From Candidatus Bathyarchaeota archaeon (GTDB lineage Archaea; Thermoproteota; Bathyarchaeia; Bathyarchaeales; Bathycorpusculaceae), in assembly GCA_026014705.1 (NCBI GenBank), contig JAOZHU010000025.1:124001-188000 (forward strand): DNA of 64,000 nucleotides, read 5' to 3'. Below are positions 61,924 through 64,000 of this stretch, piece after piece. The notes below the pieces were generated by a model. It did not search any database, was not told the origin of the DNA, and worked only from the letters and a program-made list of their open reading frames with translations. The number at the start of each line of letters is the position of its first letter. The stretch's first letter is position 1. The position numbers and the translations under genes are program-made.

Positions 61924-62478
61924 ATGAGCGACGACAAAGAACCACAAAGCGGTTCAGAGTTCAGAGCCAGCGGTGTACTTGCTGAAAAAGGCGTCCGCAT
62001 AACCGAGCAAAGCAGCGTGGACGCACTTTCGCAACGCGGGTACGGCTCAGCGGAAAACAAGGTTTTCATGCTTGCCTTCTACGAAGCACTCTACCTTGCG
62101 GACAAAGGAATGCTGGAAGTTAAGGATGAAAAAGGCAAGTCCATGGATTTCAAGAACCTTCTCCGCTGCTACGAGCAGATTAACGAGAACGCTTGGGGTA
62201 ACTATTTGGTCTACCGTGATTTACGCAGCAGAGGCTATGTTGCCCGAGAAGGATTTGGCTCAGAAATTGACTTTCGCGTTTACGAACGCGGCGCCTACGG
62301 CAAAGACACTGCTGCTTACCTTGTTATGAGCGTTCAGGAAGGCGCCCCCGTGCCCATACAAGACTTGACAAACGCCATGCTGCAGTGCCAGAGCCAAAAA
62401 AAGGAGCTAATTTTAGCTGTGATGAACCGCAGAGGAGAAATAGTTTACTATTCAGTCGCGCCGTTAGCTTTCAAGTAA
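61924..62478 (+). CDS. endA: tRNA-splicing endonuclease subunit homologue
   Basis: 184 residues with the EndA C-terminal domain: YLVYRDLRSRGYVAREGFGS then IDFRVYERGAYGKDTAAYLV and QSQKKELILAVMNRRGEIVY. The catalytic Tyr (RVYERG) and a Lys (SQKK) are visible. The usual His about ten residues after the Tyr is replaced by Thr/Ala, so this copy may be a structural subunit of a heteromeric enzyme. The intron-bearing tRNA-Leu at 54.6 kb is a potential substrate. Confidence 0.8.
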   Translation: MSDDKEPQSGSEFRASGVLAEKGVRITEQSSVDALSQRGYGSAENKVFMLAFYEALYLADKGMLEVKDEKGKSMDFKNLLRCYEQINENAWGNYLVYRDLRSRGYVAREGFGSEIDFRVYERGAYGKDTAAYLVMSVQEGAPVPIQDLTNAMLQCQSQKKELILAVMNRRGEIVYYSVAPLAFK

Positions 62479-62479
62479 G

Positions 62480-63298
62480 ATGGTGAAAATGGCAAAATCA
62501 AACGGTTATGTGTGGGACGCTAAGGACTACGCGAAAAATTCTGCTAATCAGTTTGCGTGGGCACAGGAGCTTATTCCAAAACTTAAGCTTAAAGGGACCG
62601 AGGCCTTACTGGACATTGGTTGCGGCGACGGAAAAGTCACCGCTGAAATAGCCAAAGCGTTACCCCGCGGCAGAGTGGTTGGCGTTGACAGTTCCGAAGA
62701 AATGATAAAGTTGGCGCAAGCCAATTTTCCCCAAAAGGCGCACGCGAACCTTTCTTTCCAGTTAATGGACGCGCGAAAGCTAACTTTCAACGAGGAATTT
62801 GACAAGGTATTCTCTAACGCTGCGTTACATTGGGTAGTTGACCAAGCTGCTGTGCTGGAAGGTGTCCAAAGAAGCCTGCAAACAGGTGGGCGGCTTCTGT
62901 TTCAGATGGCGGGTAAAGGCAACGCCCAAGACGTACTTGATATTATAGATGAACTGTTGACAGGGGCGGCATCTTGGAAACGGTTTTTTGACGGCTTCAC
63001 TTTTCCTTACGCGTTCCTCAGCCCAGAAGAATACAGAACATTGCTGGCGGAAGCGGGTTTGACGCCGCTACGTGTGGAGATTTTTCCCAAAGACATGAAA
63101 TTCACGGGCGCTGAAGGGCTAGCTGGTTGGGTTCGCACCACATGGCTACCTTTCACCGAGCGGATACCGATTGAGCAACGGGATAGTTTTGTGAAGGAAA
63201 TCGTGAACCGCTATCTAAAACGTTACTCCCCTGATGCACAAGGCGTTGTTCATTTACGCATGATTCGGCTTGAAGTGGAAGCCAGAAAACCTGCGTGA
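62480..63298 (+). CDS. Class I SAM methyltransferase (Tam-like)
   Basis: 272 residues. Motif I LLDIGCGDGKVTAEIAKALP, then VVGVDSSEEMIKLA (motif II) and FSNAALHWV match trans-aconitate methyltransferase-like enzymes. The substrate is not predictable. It lies one base after endA, so they are probably cotranscribed; ATG 62480 or 62492. Confidence 0.85.
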   Translation: MVKMAKSNGYVWDAKDYAKNSANQFAWAQELIPKLKLKGTEALLDIGCGDGKVTAEIAKALPRGRVVGVDSSEEMIKLAQANFPQKAHANLSFQLMDARKLTFNEEFDKVFSNAALHWVVDQAAVLEGVQRSLQTGGRLLFQMAGKGNAQDVLDIIDELLTGAASWKRFFDGFTFPYAFLSPEEYRTLLAEAGLTPLRVEIFPKDMKFTGAEGLAGWVRTTWLPFTERIPIEQRDSFVKEIVNRYLKRYSPDAQGVVHLRMIRLEVEARKPA

Positions 63299-63374
63299 GT
63301 GGCATGAAAGAGTTTAAAAGATTATGGTCAGTTTTTTAACTGTCAAGTGCAGAATAGTAACAGAAGGTTAAGCC

Positions 63375-64000
63375 ATGCCGACTTTCCAAACTGTCCGCGG
63401 GATGCGTGATTTGCTGCCTGAAGACGCCGCAGCGTTAAACTGCGTAATAGCCAAAGCGCGGGAAACCGCAGGGCTTTACGGCTACAGGGAAATCGTTACG
63501 CCAGTTGTTGAGCCGTACGAGCTTTTAGCTGCTAAGTCAGGCGAGGAAATCCGTCAGCGCATGTTCACTTTCAAAGACCTCGGCGACCGCACCGTAGCCC
63601 TAAGACCAGAATTCACCGCTTCTATAGCGCGTTTAGCCACTACCGCCTTGAGGAACGAGCCTAAGCCGCTGAGGGTTTTCTCCGTGGGCAGCGTTTACCG
63701 CTATGATGAACCGCAACGTGGACGTTACAGGGAGTTTTGGCAGTCAGACTTTGAGATAATCGGTTCAAACAAGCCTGAGGCAGACGCTGAAATAATCCTG
63801 TTAACGAACAGTTTGATGCAGGCTGTAGGCTTGAGGAACTACGCGTTCAAGCTTGGACATATTGGCGTACTCAGGGGAATTCTCAGCCAAGAAGACGTGG
63901 ACGACAAAACACAAAACGCTGTTCTGCAACGCATGGACAAAAAAGAGTACACCGAGGCTTTTGCGTTGGTCCCAGAGAAGTGCCGCGCAACTCTCGAAGG
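63375..64000 (+). CDS. hisS: Histidyl-tRNA synthetase, 5' part
   Basis: Class II aminoacyl-tRNA synthetase, cut by the window end. PTFQTVRGMRDLLPEDA, then TPVVEPYELLAAKSGEEIRQ, FTFKDLGDRTVALRPEFTAS (motif 2 region) and RYDEPQRGRYREFWQSDFEI are diagnostic of HisRS. ATG 63375. The frame is open to base 64000. Confidence 0.93.
   Translation, partial: MPTFQTVRGMRDLLPEDAAALNCVIAKARETAGLYGYREIVTPVVEPYELLAAKSGEEIRQRMFTFKDLGDRTVALRPEFTASIARLATTALRNEPKPLRVFSVGSVYRYDEPQRGRYREFWQSDFEIIGSNKPEADAEIILLTNSLMQAVGLRNYAFKLGHIGVLRGILSQEDVDDKTQNAVLQRMDKKEYTEAFALVPEKCRATLE

Overview
The window looks like a piece of an archaeal chromosome, most probably a mesophilic Thermoproteota/Bathyarchaeia-type genome. The evidence is aIF5B, a short archaeal adenylosuccinate synthetase, a tRNA-Leu with an intron at the canonical archaeal position (37/38), a tRNA-splicing endonuclease homologue, archaeal TATA-like promoters with leaderless or GTG/TTG starts, and a GfcR-like HTH-phosphoribosyltransferase. 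The phylum assignment is an inference from gene content; no rRNA is present.

Layout. 1-15.9 kb is host chromosome: an MJ0936-like phosphodiesterase, a frameshifted RibD-like reductase, a MarC membrane protein, a Fur/PerR-like regulator divergent from a haem catalase, PurA, an MFS transporter, an HtrA-type protease, a bat-type HTH regulator, hybrid cluster protein, citrate synthase, a KamA radical-SAM aminomutase and an iron-sulfur flavoprotein. At 15,935-16,007 lies tRNA-Cys(GCA). 15,981-51,674 is an intact-looking head-tailed (Caudoviricetes-type) provirus integrated in that tRNA gene, bounded by a 27-bp direct repeat with one mismatch. 51.7-64 kb is host again: a decayed integrase tail from an earlier integration, aIF5B, an intron-bearing tRNA-Leu(CAA), a frameshifted surface protein, an orphan DNA methyltransferase, an HTH-PRT regulator, MtnA, a ferritin-like protein, an EndA-like protein, a SAM methyltransferase and the 5' part of hisS.

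Provirus organisation. Left arm (minus strand): tyrosine integrase with an N-terminal zinc ribbon, a large primase-helicase, and small early genes including a winged-helix regulator. A 9.5-kb cargo block (24.3-33.8 kb) follows: a DUF262/DUF1524 GmrSD-like nuclease, divergent from an Eco57I/PglX-like DNA methyltransferase, a PLD-SNF2 helicase-nuclease and a small zinc-ribbon protein. This is a probable anti-virus defence locus carried by the virus. The late operon (47.4-33.8 kb, minus) runs protease/scaffold, decoration protein, major capsid, portal, head-tail connectors, tail terminator, tail tube, tail chaperone with a TTTTTTG -1 frameshift site, tape measure, distal tail proteins, small membrane proteins, TerS, TerL and an ABC-ATPase/GNAT fusion. 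The right arm holds an HTH protein, a PD-(D/E)XK nuclease followed by a 24-residue basic microprotein, a divergent unknown 484-residue protein with repeated operator-like motifs between them, and one more unknown gene.

The observations most worth following are the -1 frameshift, the virus-borne methyltransferase/PLD-helicase/DUF262 cassette, the nuclease-microprotein-unknown module at the right end, and the second integrase remnant, which shows that the tRNA-Cys site was invaded repeatedly.
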